A stretch of 64,000 bases of DNA from Desulfatibacillum aliphaticivorans DSM 15576. Lineage in GTDB: Bacteria; Desulfobacterota; Desulfobacteria; Desulfobacterales; Desulfatibacillaceae. The DNA is taken from positions 1 through 64,000 of the forward strand of contig NZ_AUCT01000033.1 of assembly GCF_000429905.1 (NCBI RefSeq), in the 5' to 3' direction. The notes under the pieces were generated by a model. The model searched no databases and was not told where the DNA came from. It saw only the letters and a program-made list of their open reading frames with translations. Shown in pieces: positions 44,402 through 53,604 of the stretch. The translations under genes were made by a program, and so were the position numbers. Every line of letters starts with the position of its first letter. The stretch's first letter is position 1.

Positions 44402-46027
44402 TTAAACCAAGTCCGGATCGGTGAGCACTTCAACCAGCGCCGGGCCGTTGTACGCGAAGGCCTGCTCCAGGGCGCCGTCCAGATTATAGGCGGACTCCAC
44501 GCGAATTCCCCGGGCGCCGCAAATCTCCGCGTATTTGGCGAAATCCGGGTTGCGCAAGGACGTGGACCACACGGTTTTTTTATCAGCCTTCTGCTCTTTG
44601 GCGATCTTGCCCAGCCTGCTGTTGTTCAGCAAAACATGTTTGATCGGCATGCGGTATTTCACCGCCGTGGTCAACTCGCCCAAGTACTGGCCGAACCCGC
44701 CGTCCCCGGTTACCGCAACTACGGGCCTGTCCGGGGCGGCGCAGCAGGCGCCCATGGCGGCCGGATATCCGGACCCGATGGAGCCCAGCATGCCGGAGAG
44801 CAGCACGCGCTGGTGCTTGGATTCAAAATATCTGCCAAAGGAATAGGTGTTGTCGCCCACATCCAGGGCTATGACTGCGTTGGCGGGCGTACGGCGGGAC
44901 ATGGCTTCAAAGACGGCTGCGGAACTGATCCCCTTGCCTTGGTCCTTGGACGCTCTGTTGGCCTTGGTTTCCCGCCATTTTTCCCATTGTTCAGCCAATT
45001 CTCGCCGGGGATTCTCTTTGGGAACGGCCGCCGAAAGCGCCTTGCCAAGCTCTTCCAACGTAATTTGTATATCCCCCCATACGGGCAGGGTCACGGGGCG
45101 GAATTTTCCCAGGGCCGCAGGGTCAAGATCTACCTGAATGGCCGGGATGTCCTCTGCAATGCGGGTGTGAGGCGCAAAGGCGGCCCCCAGCACCAACAGC
45201 AGGTCCGCGTTCCGCATGGTTCGCATGGCCATGGGAGTTCCGCTTAAGCCAAGTACGCCGCAGGCTAGAGGGTGCGAGTCCGGGATGAAGCCCTTGGCCT
45301 TGAAGGTGGTCATGAGCGGGATGTTCCAGGCCTTGGCGAAACTCACCACGGTTTCAACGGACTGCAGGCAGCCATGGCCCATGATAATGACGGGCCGCTC
45401 CGCCCTCAGAAACAGCTCCGCCGCCTGATCCACGTCATTTTTTGCGGGGGAAATCTTTCGCCGCGCTATCCTTCCTACGGGCGATCCGGGCGCGGCGTTT
45501 TCATCCACCTCCAGTTCCTGCACGTCGTTGGGAAAAACCAGATGAGCGACGTCCCTGTTTTCCAAGGCGCTTTTCATGGCCAGATTCATGAGTTCGGCGT
45601 GATTGCTGGACTTATAGACGGTCTGGGAAAAACAGGTCGCTCCAGCGAAAGCCTTGTGCAAATCCACTTCCTGAAAGCTGTTCCTCCCCAGCATGTTGGA
45701 ATTCACCTGCCCGGTCAGGGCGATCACCGGAACCCGGTCCATGTGGGCGTCCCATAAGCCGGTCAGCAGATTGGTGGCTCCGGGCCCTGCAATGGATAAA
45801 CACGCTGCCGGCCTGCCGGAAAGTTTGGCATAGGCCGAGGCGGCGAAGGCGGCGGCGCCTTCATGGCGTATGCCTATGAATTGAAGATCGCCCGTTAAAC
45901 AGCGTTGGCGGATGGCTTCGGCCAAGCCTAAATTGGAATGGCCCACCATTCCAAAAATATGGTGGACGCCCCAATTTATCAGGGTGTCCACCATTAGTTC
46001 ACTCACATTGCGGGATTGGGATTCCAT
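44402..46027 (-). CDS. Thiamine-diphosphate-dependent enzyme, pyruvate oxidase/acetolactate synthase family
   Basis: 541 residues with the three-domain layout of the family. N-terminal domain: conserved glutamate in GIRHEGAAAFAASAYAK. Centre: nucleotide-binding-like domain (about 190-330). C-terminal domain: TPP motif GDGGFGQYLGELTTAVKYRMPIKHVLLNN. It decarboxylates a 2-keto acid, probably pyruvate; whether it is a pyruvate oxidase/quinone reductase or something else cannot be told. AAAAGGGG precedes the ATG, nine bases after the rubrerythrin stop, so the two share a transcript under the Fur box at 46656. Confidence 0.82.
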   Translation of the reverse strand: MESQSRNVSELMVDTLINWGVHHIFGMVGHSNLGLAEAIRQRCLTGDLQFIGIRHEGAAAFAASAYAKLSGRPAACLSIAGPGATNLLTGLWDAHMDRVPVIALTGQVNSNMLGRNSFQEVDLHKAFAGATCFSQTVYKSSNHAELMNLAMKSALENRDVAHLVFPNDVQELEVDENAAPGSPVGRIARRKISPAKNDVDQAAELFLRAERPVIIMGHGCLQSVETVVSFAKAWNIPLMTTFKAKGFIPDSHPLACGVLGLSGTPMAMRTMRNADLLLVLGAAFAPHTRIAEDIPAIQVDLDPAALGKFRPVTLPVWGDIQITLEELGKALSAAVPKENPRRELAEQWEKWRETKANRASKDQGKGISSAAVFEAMSRRTPANAVIALDVGDNTYSFGRYFESKHQRVLLSGMLGSIGSGYPAAMGACCAAPDRPVVAVTGDGGFGQYLGELTTAVKYRMPIKHVLLNNSRLGKIAKEQKADKKTVWSTSLRNPDFAKYAEICGARGIRVESAYNLDGALEQAFAYNGPALVEVLTDPDLV

Positions 46028-46036
46028 ACACCCCTT

Positions 46037-46558
46037 TTAGAAGACCATGCATGCGGGTTCATAGTATTCCTGGGGATACTGACAGCTGGGGCACTTCTTG
46101 GGGGGCTCTTTGGCTTCCACAATGTAGCCGCAGATGCCGCATTTCCAGGCGATGGGCTCGTCCCGTTTGTATACCGTGCCGTTTTCCACCATTTCAAGGA
46201 TTTTTTTATATCTTTCACGGTGTTCGGCTTCCACCTTGCCCACCTGAATAAACAGACGCGCTGCTTCCTTGTCTCCTTCATCCTCGGCCTCCTTGGCGAA
46301 GTCGGGATACATGGTGACGGTCTCATAGTCTTCTCCGTCAATGGCTTCCTTCAAATTGGCGATGGTGTCGCCCAGGCCGCCCATTTTCATGAAATGGTCT
46401 TTGGCGTGCTGCATTTCATTAAAGGCGGTCTCTTCAAAGATTTTGGCTATGTAATGATACCCTTCCTGCCTGGCGACTTCGGCGAAAAAGGTGTATTTGT
46501 TGCGAGCTTGAGATTCACCGGCAAACGCGGCGGCCAGATTTTCCATGGTCTTGGACAT
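46037..46558 (-). CDS. rbr: Rubrerythrin
   Basis: 173 residues. The diiron four-helix domain has the ExxH motifs (EMQHAKDH around 47-54 and EAEHRERY around 110) and E16 in the first helix; the C-terminal rubredoxin-type domain has CGICGY and CPSCQYP. It reduces hydrogen peroxide in anaerobes using NADH-derived electrons. GAGGAAA precedes the start. Promoter TGGACG-17-TATAAT at 46633-46605 and a Fur box just upstream indicate iron-linked control. Confidence 0.95.
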   Translation of the reverse strand: MSKTMENLAAAFAGESQARNKYTFFAEVARQEGYHYIAKIFEETAFNEMQHAKDHFMKMGGLGDTIANLKEAIDGEDYETVTMYPDFAKEAEDEGDKEAARLFIQVGKVEAEHRERYKKILEMVENGTVYKRDEPIAWKCGICGYIVEAKEPPKKCPSCQYPQEYYEPACMVF

Positions 46559-46604
46559 GGTTTCCTCCTTTGATTTTTGAGTTATGTGATCAAATTCATC
46601 CCGT

Positions 46605-46633
46605 ATTATAGTGGAAGTTCTTTTTGACGTCCA
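46605..46633 (-). promoter_or_regulatory. Leftward promoter of rubrerythrin operon
   Basis: Leftward TGGACG (46633-46628), 17-base spacer, consensus TATAAT (46610-46605); predicted start near 46598, 40 bases before the ATG at 46558. Confidence 0.65.
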
Positions 46634-46655
46634 TTGTTTTGGAAAACAGCTAACA

Positions 46656-46674
46656 GATAATGATAATCATTGTC
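46656..46674. promoter_or_regulatory. Fur box
   Basis: GATAATGATAATCATTGTC matches the classic 19-bp Fur consensus (GATAATGATAATCATTATC) at 18 of 19 positions. It lies 23 bases upstream of the rubrerythrin -35 box and about 270 bases before the sensor kinase start, so it most likely controls the rubrerythrin-TPP enzyme operon. Confidence 0.85.
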
Positions 46675-46941
46675 AAGTAGAAAGTTTCAAGCCTTTCCCT
46701 TCTTGTGAATTCCTAACAAAAACAATGGGTATCATGATAGCTTCTAGTAATTTTATAAAATTATACATAAACCCAAAAAGGTCAACAATGAAATTTGAGC
46801 AGCGTCCAAGGAGCTTGACTTTGTTGGAAAGGGTTGAATATAAAGTGATCTGGTGTTTGGTGGTATATTGGCGCCTCAATTCCGCGAAATTTGAATATTT
46901 TGAATCATTATCTGCGCGCCCTTAATCAACCAGAGGTGGTT

Positions 46942-49900
46942 ATGTTTCGTCCCCGCAGCCTGCTGGTCAGGCTGATAGCCTCTTTTCTAAGCCTTTTACT
47001 CATCGGTATTGCCGTTTCGTCTTTTTTTTCCTGGATTCAAGCCCGAACCACGGTTGAAAAAGTCGTGTATGACGAATTGCAGGCGGCGGCGTCCGTCAAA
47101 AGGGCCGACCTGCAAGAATGGGTGGAGCGGCAGCGCAAGCAGATTATGCTGATGTCGCAGCTTCCGGACGTGCGTATATTATGCGAGGATCTGGCGCCGG
47201 ACGGGGACGGCCCGGTTTTTGTTGAAGCCCAGGATTATCTGCGGGGGCTGCTTAACTCGGTGACAAGCTCCGTGCCCGGACTGGCGGAAGTGTTCATACT
47301 TTCCCGGGAAAAAGGCAAGGTGCTGGTTTCCACGAATGAAAGCCACGAGGGTTTGGATAGATCCGGCCAAGCCTATTTTGAGATGGGACGCGACGGAGTG
47401 TTTTTGCAGAACCTGTATCTCCCTGAAGGCGAATCTTCACCCACCATGACAGTGTCGGCCCCGATCAAGGACTCTCAGGGGGAGACATTGGCCGTATTGG
47501 CCGGGCGGCTCAACCTGGATAACATGAATAAAGAAGTCATGGTCTGGACCTCCTTTCAGGAAGGCCGTGAAGTCCTTCTGGTGGATCGCAGGTTCGGCAT
47601 ACTCAACAAGCATGTTGCGCCCGGCCAGAGGGAATCCTGGAACCTGAATACTGAGGGCGTCCGAAAGTCCTTGGCCGGAGCGAGCGGATACGGAACTTAC
47701 ATTAATCACGCCGGCCGCAAGGTCATGGGCGTGTATCAGTGGATCCGGGAATGGGACCTTGGCCTGCTGGTGGAGGTGGACGAAAAGCGCGGCCTTGCCC
47801 AAGCCAGGAGAATCGCCGGGACGGTGCTTGGGACGGGCATCATCGTGGCCTGCATCCTGGCGGTGGCGGTATATTTTATATCCCTGCGATTTGTGCGGCC
47901 GGTTACGGCAATCACCAGAGCCACTCAGGCGGCGGCGAAAGGCGATCTGACGCAAAAGGTGCCGGTCCGATCCCGGGATGAAATGGGGGTTCTGGCGGAA
48001 AACTTCAATTCCATGATCAGCCAGTTGCAGGCTTTGTATGCGGCCATGGAAGTAAAGATCGACCAGGTTCAGCAAGCCAAGGAGACCATTGCGGATCGGG
48101 AAAAATGGTTTCGCGCCCTCATTGAAAACGCCACCGATATTGTTACAATTTTGAACGCCAATGGCATCATCACCTATCAAAGCCCCTCGGTGGAGCGTAT
48201 TCTGGGCCTGGATCCCGTGGATATGGTGGGCCGCAGCATTCTGGATTGGTTTCATCCCCAGGATGCGGACAAGTTCGAAGAATTGCTGCTGAGTATGATA
48301 GAGCGCCCCGGCATGCCGAAGGTGACGGAATTCCGTTTAAGGCATCGGGACGGAACCTGGCGCATCCTGGAATTGTTGGGCAATAATCTTCTGGCCGATC
48401 CTTTGATAGACGGCGTGATCCTGAACATTCGCGAAGTGACGGAACGTCGCCAGGCGGAAAAGGCTCTGGAGGAGGAAAAGGAGCGTTTGGCGGTCACCCT
48501 GCGAAGCATCGGCGACGGGGTTATCGCCACGGATGGAAAAGGGCTTATCCGGTTGTTTAACGAAGAAGCCCAGCGCCTGACCGGTTGGTCCGTCTCCGAC
48601 GCTTTGGGCCGGCCCGCCAGGGAAGTGCTGCATATCCACCATGTAAACAGGGAGGACGACCGCCTGGATCTGGCGGGCGCGGTTTTGACCAGCGGAAGGG
48701 TGGAGCCTCGGGGGGACGCCATGGTGGTTTCCATGGACGGGGTTTCCACGCCAATCTCCTCCAGTGCTTCGCCTATTACGGACGAGATTGGCCGGGCCAT
48801 CGGGGCCATCCTGATTTTGCGGGACGTGACTCAGCGCAGAAAATATGAAACCGAATTGCAAAAGATGGACAAGCTGGAGTCAATCGGCGTCCTGGCCGGC
48901 GGCATCGCCCATGATTTCAACAACATCCTTACCGGGGTTTTGGGAAGCATTTCCCTGGCCAAGCTCTATGGCCAGGGTAACGAAAAAGTCGTGTCCAAAC
49001 TTCAGGAAGCGGAAAGGGCCTGCCTTACCGCTCGGGAGCTGACCCAGCAATTGCTGACTTTCGCCCGGGGCGGGGCGCCGGTCAAGGAAAGCGCTTCCCT
49101 GGCGGAACTCCTCAAGGAGTGCGTGGGCTTTGTCTTGTCCGGCTCCAAAGTCCGGTGCGAGTACTACGTTCCCGAGGATCTCATGCCCGCCGAGGTGGAC
49201 GCCTCCCAGATACGTCAGGTGATCCAGAACCTGGTGATTAACGCCACCCAGGCCATGCCCCAGGGCGGAATTTTGTATATTTCAGCCCAAAATGTGAAAG
49301 TGGAGGAAAAGGACAACCTCCCGCTCCCGCCCGGACAATATGTGGAAATGTCCATCCGGGATCAAGGGGAAGGCATTCCCCCCGAAGACCTTTCCAATAT
49401 CTTTGACCCTTATTTCACCACCAAACAGGAAGGCAGCGGCTTGGGCCTGGCCACAGCCTATTCCATCGTCAAAAAGCACGACGGCCACATTGGGGTGGAA
49501 TCCGTCTTAGGCGAGGGAACCAGCTTTACGGTTTATCTGCCCGCATCCGACTCCAAACCGGTTTCCAAAGAAAGTCGAGCCCAGGTATTGGATCGCGGCC
49601 AGGGCAAAGTGCTGCTGATGGACGATGAAAGGGTGGTGCGGGACGTGACCGGCGAGATTCTTGAGTTTCTCGGTTTCGCCGTGACAACGGTCGCCGACGG
49701 CGCCCAGGCCGTCGCCGCCTATAAAGAAGCCATGGAGAAAAGCGACCCGTATACTATCGTGATCATGGACCTTACCGTCCCTGGCGGCATGGGCGGCAAG
49801 GAAGCCATGGAAAAAATCTGGGACTTGGACAAACAGGCCAAAGCCATCGTGTCGTCAGGCTACTCCCAGGATCCCATCATGAGCGAGTTCCGGCAATTCG

Positions 49901-49977
49901 GCTTTTCCGGCGTCATCGCCAAGCCCTTCACCCCCGAAAACCTCATGCGCGTCATCAACCGCGCTTTAGATCTTTAA
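46942..49977 (+). CDS. Hybrid sensor histidine kinase (Cache-HAMP-PAS-PAS-HisKA-HATPase-REC)
   Basis: 1011 residues from ATG 46942 (AGAGGTGG upstream). A transmembrane helix at about 9-30, an extracytoplasmic Cache-type sensor domain (30-295), a second helix (about 300-320), HAMP (320-375), two PAS domains (about 395-515 and 520-650), the HisKA dimerisation helix with the phosphoacceptor in LAGGIAHDFNNIL, HATPase motifs (NATQAM, DQGEGIP, GSGLGLATA), and a C-terminal receiver with D in VIMDLTVPGG. The cognate regulator is not encoded nearby, so its receiver likely relays phosphate elsewhere. The signal is unknown; no regulator output is seen. Confidence 0.9.
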   Translation: MFRPRSLLVRLIASFLSLLLIGIAVSSFFSWIQARTTVEKVVYDELQAAASVKRADLQEWVERQRKQIMLMSQLPDVRILCEDLAPDGDGPVFVEAQDYLRGLLNSVTSSVPGLAEVFILSREKGKVLVSTNESHEGLDRSGQAYFEMGRDGVFLQNLYLPEGESSPTMTVSAPIKDSQGETLAVLAGRLNLDNMNKEVMVWTSFQEGREVLLVDRRFGILNKHVAPGQRESWNLNTEGVRKSLAGASGYGTYINHAGRKVMGVYQWIREWDLGLLVEVDEKRGLAQARRIAGTVLGTGIIVACILAVAVYFISLRFVRPVTAITRATQAAAKGDLTQKVPVRSRDEMGVLAENFNSMISQLQALYAAMEVKIDQVQQAKETIADREKWFRALIENATDIVTILNANGIITYQSPSVERILGLDPVDMVGRSILDWFHPQDADKFEELLLSMIERPGMPKVTEFRLRHRDGTWRILELLGNNLLADPLIDGVILNIREVTERRQAEKALEEEKERLAVTLRSIGDGVIATDGKGLIRLFNEEAQRLTGWSVSDALGRPAREVLHIHHVNREDDRLDLAGAVLTSGRVEPRGDAMVVSMDGVSTPISSSASPITDEIGRAIGAILILRDVTQRRKYETELQKMDKLESIGVLAGGIAHDFNNILTGVLGSISLAKLYGQGNEKVVSKLQEAERACLTARELTQQLLTFARGGAPVKESASLAELLKECVGFVLSGSKVRCEYYVPEDLMPAEVDASQIRQVIQNLVINATQAMPQGGILYISAQNVKVEEKDNLPLPPGQYVEMSIRDQGEGIPPEDLSNIFDPYFTTKQEGSGLGLATAYSIVKKHDGHIGVESVLGEGTSFTVYLPASDSKPVSKESRAQVLDRGQGKVLLMDDERVVRDVTGEILEFLGFAVTTVADGAQAVAAYKEAMEKSDPYTIVIMDLTVPGGMGGKEAMEKIWDLDKQAKAIVSSGYSQDPIMSEFRQFGFSGVIAKPFTPENLMRVINRALDL

Positions 49978-50114
49978 CCTATTGTAAAAATAGAAAATAT
50001 TTCTAATTCTCCTTTGCGGCCCTTAAAAGGTCCGGAGGTTTTACTTTGATATGCCCGTGCCGGGTATGGTATCAAAAAAGACGCCTAACCGAACCAATTA
50101 TAGGAGGAAAATTA

Positions 50115-50690
50115 ATGAAGGTGACATGTGTTTTGGGAAGCCCCCGCCGGTGGGGGAACACCGCGTTTTTAACGGAAGTCATCGCGGAAACAGCCGAAGA
50201 AAAAGGCGCGGAGGTGGAAACCTTTGTTTTAAATAAATTGAATTTCAAAGGCTGCCAGGCCTGTATGTCCTGCAAGGGCAAGTCGGAAAAATGCGTGGTC
50301 AAGGACGACATGGGCCCGGTGCTCGACTCGGTCCTGGAGTCCGATGTGCTGGTGCTTGCCTCTCCGGTTTATTTCGGCGACATAACCAGCCAGGCCAAGG
50401 CCTTTGTGGACAGGAGCTTCAGCTTCCTGGTTCCCGAATACGCCAAAAAGGAAACTCCCAGCCGATTGGCTCCGGGCAAGAAAATGGTCATCGTCCTGGC
50501 TCAGGGCCAACCGGATGACTCCCTTTTCGCGGATATCTTCCCCCGTTACGAGGCTTTTTTCCGTTGGTACGGATTCACGGAAGTCATCCCGGTCCGCGCA
50601 TGCGGAGTCTATGATAAAAACGACGCCAAAGATCGCCAGGATCTGGTGGAAATGGCCAAGGAAGCCGGTCTGAGAATCATGGGCGCCTGA
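50115..50690 (+). CDS. Iron-sulfur flavoprotein (NADPH-dependent FMN reductase family)
   Basis: 191 residues from ATG 50115, preceded by AGGAGG (50102-50107); a longer frame from 50046 is rejected. The flavodoxin-like start MKVTCVLGSPRRWGNTAFL binds FMN phosphate. The cysteine-rich motif C-x2-C-x2-C...C (KGCQACMSCKGKSEKC, about 51-66) is the compact cluster site of Isf-type flavoproteins, which pass electrons or reduce oxygen and peroxide in anaerobes. Oxidant-detoxification context (rubrerythrin nearby) fits. Confidence 0.88.
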   Translation: MKVTCVLGSPRRWGNTAFLTEVIAETAEEKGAEVETFVLNKLNFKGCQACMSCKGKSEKCVVKDDMGPVLDSVLESDVLVLASPVYFGDITSQAKAFVDRSFSFLVPEYAKKETPSRLAPGKKMVIVLAQGQPDDSLFADIFPRYEAFFRWYGFTEVIPVRACGVYDKNDAKDRQDLVEMAKEAGLRIMGA

Positions 50691-50817
50691 TTTCAGGCCG
50701 TAGACAAGGTTCCCGAATAACAAATCAGGCGGACCGGTTGCAAGAAGCGCCGACAATCTGATACAAGTGTATAAATGTCCCCGCAGCACCCAATAACTTC
50801 TGCCAGGAGGTGGTATC

Positions 50818-51927
50818 ATGGCTTCAGACGTCTTTTTCGTGAGTTTCAAAACCAGATCGTGGAAACACAATAAGATCAACCGGATTCAAGAGCTTTTCGA
50901 CAAAGCCGGTTTTGCCGGTTTTTTGAAGAAAAAGGATCTGACGGCCGTAAAACTTCATTTCGGAGAAAGAGGCAACGATTCCTTTATCAACCCCGTCTAT
51001 GTGCGCCAGGTGGTGGATAAAATCAAGGAAGCCAAGGCAAAACCCTTTATTACCGACACCAACACCCTGTACTCGGGCAGCCGCGCCAATGCGATAGACC
51101 ATTACATTACGGCCATCGAGCACGGATTCGCCTACGCCGTGGTCGGCGCGCCCCTGATCATCGCCGACGGCCTGACCAGCAAAAGCATTGCGGAAGTGGA
51201 GATCGATAAAAAGCATTTCAAGTCCGTGAAAATCGCCTCGGACATCGTCTGCGCCGACGCCATTATCGCCCTTTCCCATTTCAAGGGGCATGAATTGGCG
51301 GGATGGGGCGGGGCCATAAAAAATCTGGCCATGGGGTGCGCCCCGGCGGCCGGCAAGCAGCAGCAGCACGACCTCACCATGAAGGTGGATAAAGATAAGT
51401 GCACCGGCTGCGGAAGCTGCGAGGACGTCTGCCCTGTGGGCGCCGCCAAGCTGGAGGACGAGATTTCCATCATAGACGCCAAGGTGTGCATCGGCTGCGG
51501 CGAATGCATGACCGTATGCCCTGAAAAAGCCATCAATCCCGATTGGGCCACGGACATCGGCGCTTTCATGGAGCGCATGACCGAATACGCCTACGGCGCC
51601 GTCAAGGATAAATTGGGCAAAATGGGATTCATCAACTTTGTCCAGAACGTCACCCCGGATTGCGACTGCGTGCCCTGGAGCGACTCGCCCATCGTACCTG
51701 ATGTGGGCATCCTGGCTTCCACGGACCCGGTGGCCCTGGATAAGGCCAGCCTGGACCTGGTGAACGACCAGATCGGCCATCAACACGACTTGCTAAAGGG
51801 CAACCACGACCCCGGCCTGGACAAATTTCAGGGCATGAGGAGCTACACTAAGGGGAACGTGCAGGTCTCTTATGGAGAGGAAATCGGCCTGGGAACCCAG
51901 GAGTACAATCTGATCAAACTGGATTAG
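50818..51927 (+). CDS. DUF362 protein with two 4Fe-4S clusters
   Basis: 369 residues. DUF362 domain in the N-terminal part (VKLHFGERGNDSFINPVYVRQVV, abbreviated, then FITDTNTLYSGSR and ALSHFKGHELAGWGGAIKNLAMG), then two ferredoxin-type sites CTGCGSCEDVCP and CIGCGECMTVCP (about 195-240), then a return to DUF362 sequence (TDPVALDKASLDLV). Found widely in strict anaerobes; the role is not established, probably in electron transfer or cofactor-related redox. GGAGG precedes the start. Confidence 0.88.
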   Translation: MASDVFFVSFKTRSWKHNKINRIQELFDKAGFAGFLKKKDLTAVKLHFGERGNDSFINPVYVRQVVDKIKEAKAKPFITDTNTLYSGSRANAIDHYITAIEHGFAYAVVGAPLIIADGLTSKSIAEVEIDKKHFKSVKIASDIVCADAIIALSHFKGHELAGWGGAIKNLAMGCAPAAGKQQQHDLTMKVDKDKCTGCGSCEDVCPVGAAKLEDEISIIDAKVCIGCGECMTVCPEKAINPDWATDIGAFMERMTEYAYGAVKDKLGKMGFINFVQNVTPDCDCVPWSDSPIVPDVGILASTDPVALDKASLDLVNDQIGHQHDLLKGNHDPGLDKFQGMRSYTKGNVQVSYGEEIGLGTQEYNLIKLD

Positions 51928-51970
51928 CCTTATCGCCGAGCGCGGGGATTTGGCTTGAGGAGGGGAAAGC

Positions 51971-52468
51971 ATGAACCCGAACGGCATCCTGGAATTAACG
52001 GTGGCCAGCTCCGCGTTCGAAGACCTGGAAACCATACCATTTGAACACACTCAATTCGGAGCAAACCGCTCCGTTCCTCTGGCCTGGGAAGGGGCTCCGG
52101 AAGGCGTGAAAAGTTACGCCGTCGTCGCAAACGATCCGGACGCCCCCTCCCCAAGGCTGCGCCTTTTCAACTTCACCCATTGGGTCGTTTTTGACATTCC
52201 GCCCGACATGGCCTCGCTGGAGCCCGGCCTGCCCGTCAAGCCCCTTTTGGAAAAGGGAATCAAGCAGGGGAAAAACGGGTACGGCAAAAACGGCTACGCA
52301 GGACCCAAACCGCCGTTCGGCGAGCACCGGTACATTTTCACCGTATACGCCCTGGACGCCATGTTGGGCCTGGATCCCGCCAAAACAGGCAAAAAAGCCC
52401 TGCTAAAAGCCATGCAAGGCCGCATCCTCGCCCAGGGAAAAATAACCGGCCTCTATAAAAAAGGTTGA
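51971..52468 (+). CDS. YbhB/YbcL family (PEBP-like) protein
   Basis: 165 residues with PEBP-family landmarks: PFEHTQFGANRSVPLAWEGAPEGVKSYAVV, NDPDAP and FTHWVVFDIPPD, then a GYAGPKPPFGEHRYIFTVYALD segment with the conserved DPDAP and GPxPPxGxHRY anion-binding residues. The biochemical role of the bacterial family is uncertain. GAGGAGGGG precedes the ATG. It may be co-transcribed with the DUF362 gene, 43 bases away. Confidence 0.9.
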   Translation: MNPNGILELTVASSAFEDLETIPFEHTQFGANRSVPLAWEGAPEGVKSYAVVANDPDAPSPRLRLFNFTHWVVFDIPPDMASLEPGLPVKPLLEKGIKQGKNGYGKNGYAGPKPPFGEHRYIFTVYALDAMLGLDPAKTGKKALLKAMQGRILAQGKITGLYKKG

Positions 52469-52526
52469 ATCCGCCCGCTGGACGTTCCTATCCCGTACGT
52501 TTGATTAATTAAGGATTTTTAATTGA

Positions 52527-52886
52527 ATGAGAAGTGCAAACTATTCAACATTAGGTTTTTTATTACTGGTTTTAGGGGTTTCTATTATCATCAAATCTGA
52601 TTCTGCCTTTTACAGTGACAAATATGGTTTTAATATTGACCTGACTGAATATAAGTACTTGTTCGGCTTCCTTCTTTCAGCACTGGGAATGGGCTTCCTC
52701 CGGACATCCATGGGGTATGATCCGGAGAAGGAGCATGATGAGAATGAAGCCTTTATTTGTCTACAATGTAGGGTCCCTATTTGTCGAAGGGATGCGCCGG
52801 ACTTGAAATGTAAAGAATGCGGCCGAGATCTTGAATCCGTGAAAGGCTTTTTTGAGAGGCATCCTGAGTTGAAAGAAAAAAACTAA
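52527..52886 (+). CDS. Small membrane protein with C-terminal zinc ribbon
   Basis: 119 residues. Two transmembrane helices (about 8-22 and 44-60), then a cytoplasmic tail with C-x2-C...C-x2-C (CLQCRVPICRR...LKCKECG, about 78-99) typical of a zinc ribbon. The codon use and base composition are more AT-rich than those of neighbours, consistent with recent acquisition. The ribosome-binding site is weak (AAGGA). Not recognised; no homologue family assigned. Confidence 0.6.
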   Translation: MRSANYSTLGFLLLVLGVSIIIKSDSAFYSDKYGFNIDLTEYKYLFGFLLSALGMGFLRTSMGYDPEKEHDENEAFICLQCRVPICRRDAPDLKCKECGRDLESVKGFFERHPELKEKN

Positions 52887-52952
52887 GAGCTCTTCTTCAA
52901 TGGCGGCATATCTTAGGCTCTTGGGGACGACCTTAAGTTTTTAAGTTAGTGT

Positions 52953-53160
52953 TATAATTAGGGGATGTAAAGCCCATTTCCATCCCAGCCTTATCAAAAA
53001 AAATCCCGCGGACCCTGGCAGCAAAAAGCAACAACGCTGCCGCTGCCGCCCAACTACTTGACTCTCAGGTTGTACATGCAGGCTTGAGCCAACGAGCCGA
53101 ATTCAGCCTCCAAGGACGCAAGATGCAATGTAGTGTCAGGGCTTGCCCTGCTTTTTTTTT
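52953..53160 (+). ncRNA. Possible small transcript ending in a terminator
   Basis: A TATAAT at 52953-52958 (no good -35) precedes about 200 bases of non-coding sequence that ends in a strong hairpin, CAGGGC (53137-53142) with GCCCTG (53145-53150), followed by C and nine Ts. No protein frame with a ribosome-binding site is seen in between, and it does not match 6S, SRP, tmRNA or RNase P signatures I can recall. The only upstream gene it could otherwise terminate ends at 52886. Confidence 0.3.
53137..53160 (+). terminator. Intrinsic terminator
   Basis: CAGGGC/GCCCTG stem (53137-53150) followed by a run of nine T. Confidence 0.65.
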
Positions 53161-53214
53161 ATACGCTCCATTGGCCGTAAGTCACGTATTTGGGGATGGA
53201 GCGCATTCCCGCTG

Positions 53215-53283
53215 TCTTGCGCGTAGCGCCATTGAAAAGTTCTTTGCGGAGCTTTCTTTCAAGAAAGCGACTCGCCGAGGGCA
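53215..53283. repeat. Interspersed repeat, copy B
   Basis: TCTTGCGCGTAGCGCCATT (53215-53233) is 18/19 identical to the head of copy A at 15499. It is followed by a hairpin with eight-base arms and a two-base loop (GCTTTCTT 53251-53258, AAGAAAGC 53261-53268) and a CGCCGAGGGCAG-like tail. Head, loop-closed hairpin and tail keep the same order although the hairpin sequence differs. Confidence 0.6.
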
Positions 53284-53519
53284 GGCCCCTATTTTTGCAG
53301 TTCGACGCCCAAAGCAGATCCACATCTTCTAATTCATTTAAAAATCAAATTCATGATTTTTTAGTGTTGTTTTTGATTTGGATAAAGGCAGGCTGGGTGA
53401 AGATTGCTGAGGTAAGATTGGGATAGGAATTAGGAAAAGTGGGCGGCTTAAGGCGCCTATGGGAGCCTCGCCGCAACTACGGTGGGATGGGTTCTCAGAT
53501 AAACCCTAATACTACAAGT

Positions 53520-53604
53520 GCGCCTGCCGAAAGATGGCGGGCGAGCCGATGACAAACAGAACGTTTGTGACGGCTCACCCTAATCGACGAGTATATTACT
53601 CGTC
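53520..53604 (+). other. Cluster of three hairpins, possible structured RNA
   Basis: CGCCTGCC/GGCGGGCG (53521-53528 with 53536-53543); GAGCCG/CGGCTC enclosing ACAAAC/GTTTGT (53543-53576); GACGAGTA/TACTCGTC (53586-53604), followed by a U-rich stretch. It lies about 250 bases upstream of livM and could be its leader, a remnant of a mobile element, or an RNA in its own right. No known riboswitch core is recognised. Confidence 0.4.

Noticed and set aside
53084..53332. 82-codon rightward frame
   Set aside because: It spans the terminator at 53137-53160 and the interspersed repeat, with no ribosome-binding site.
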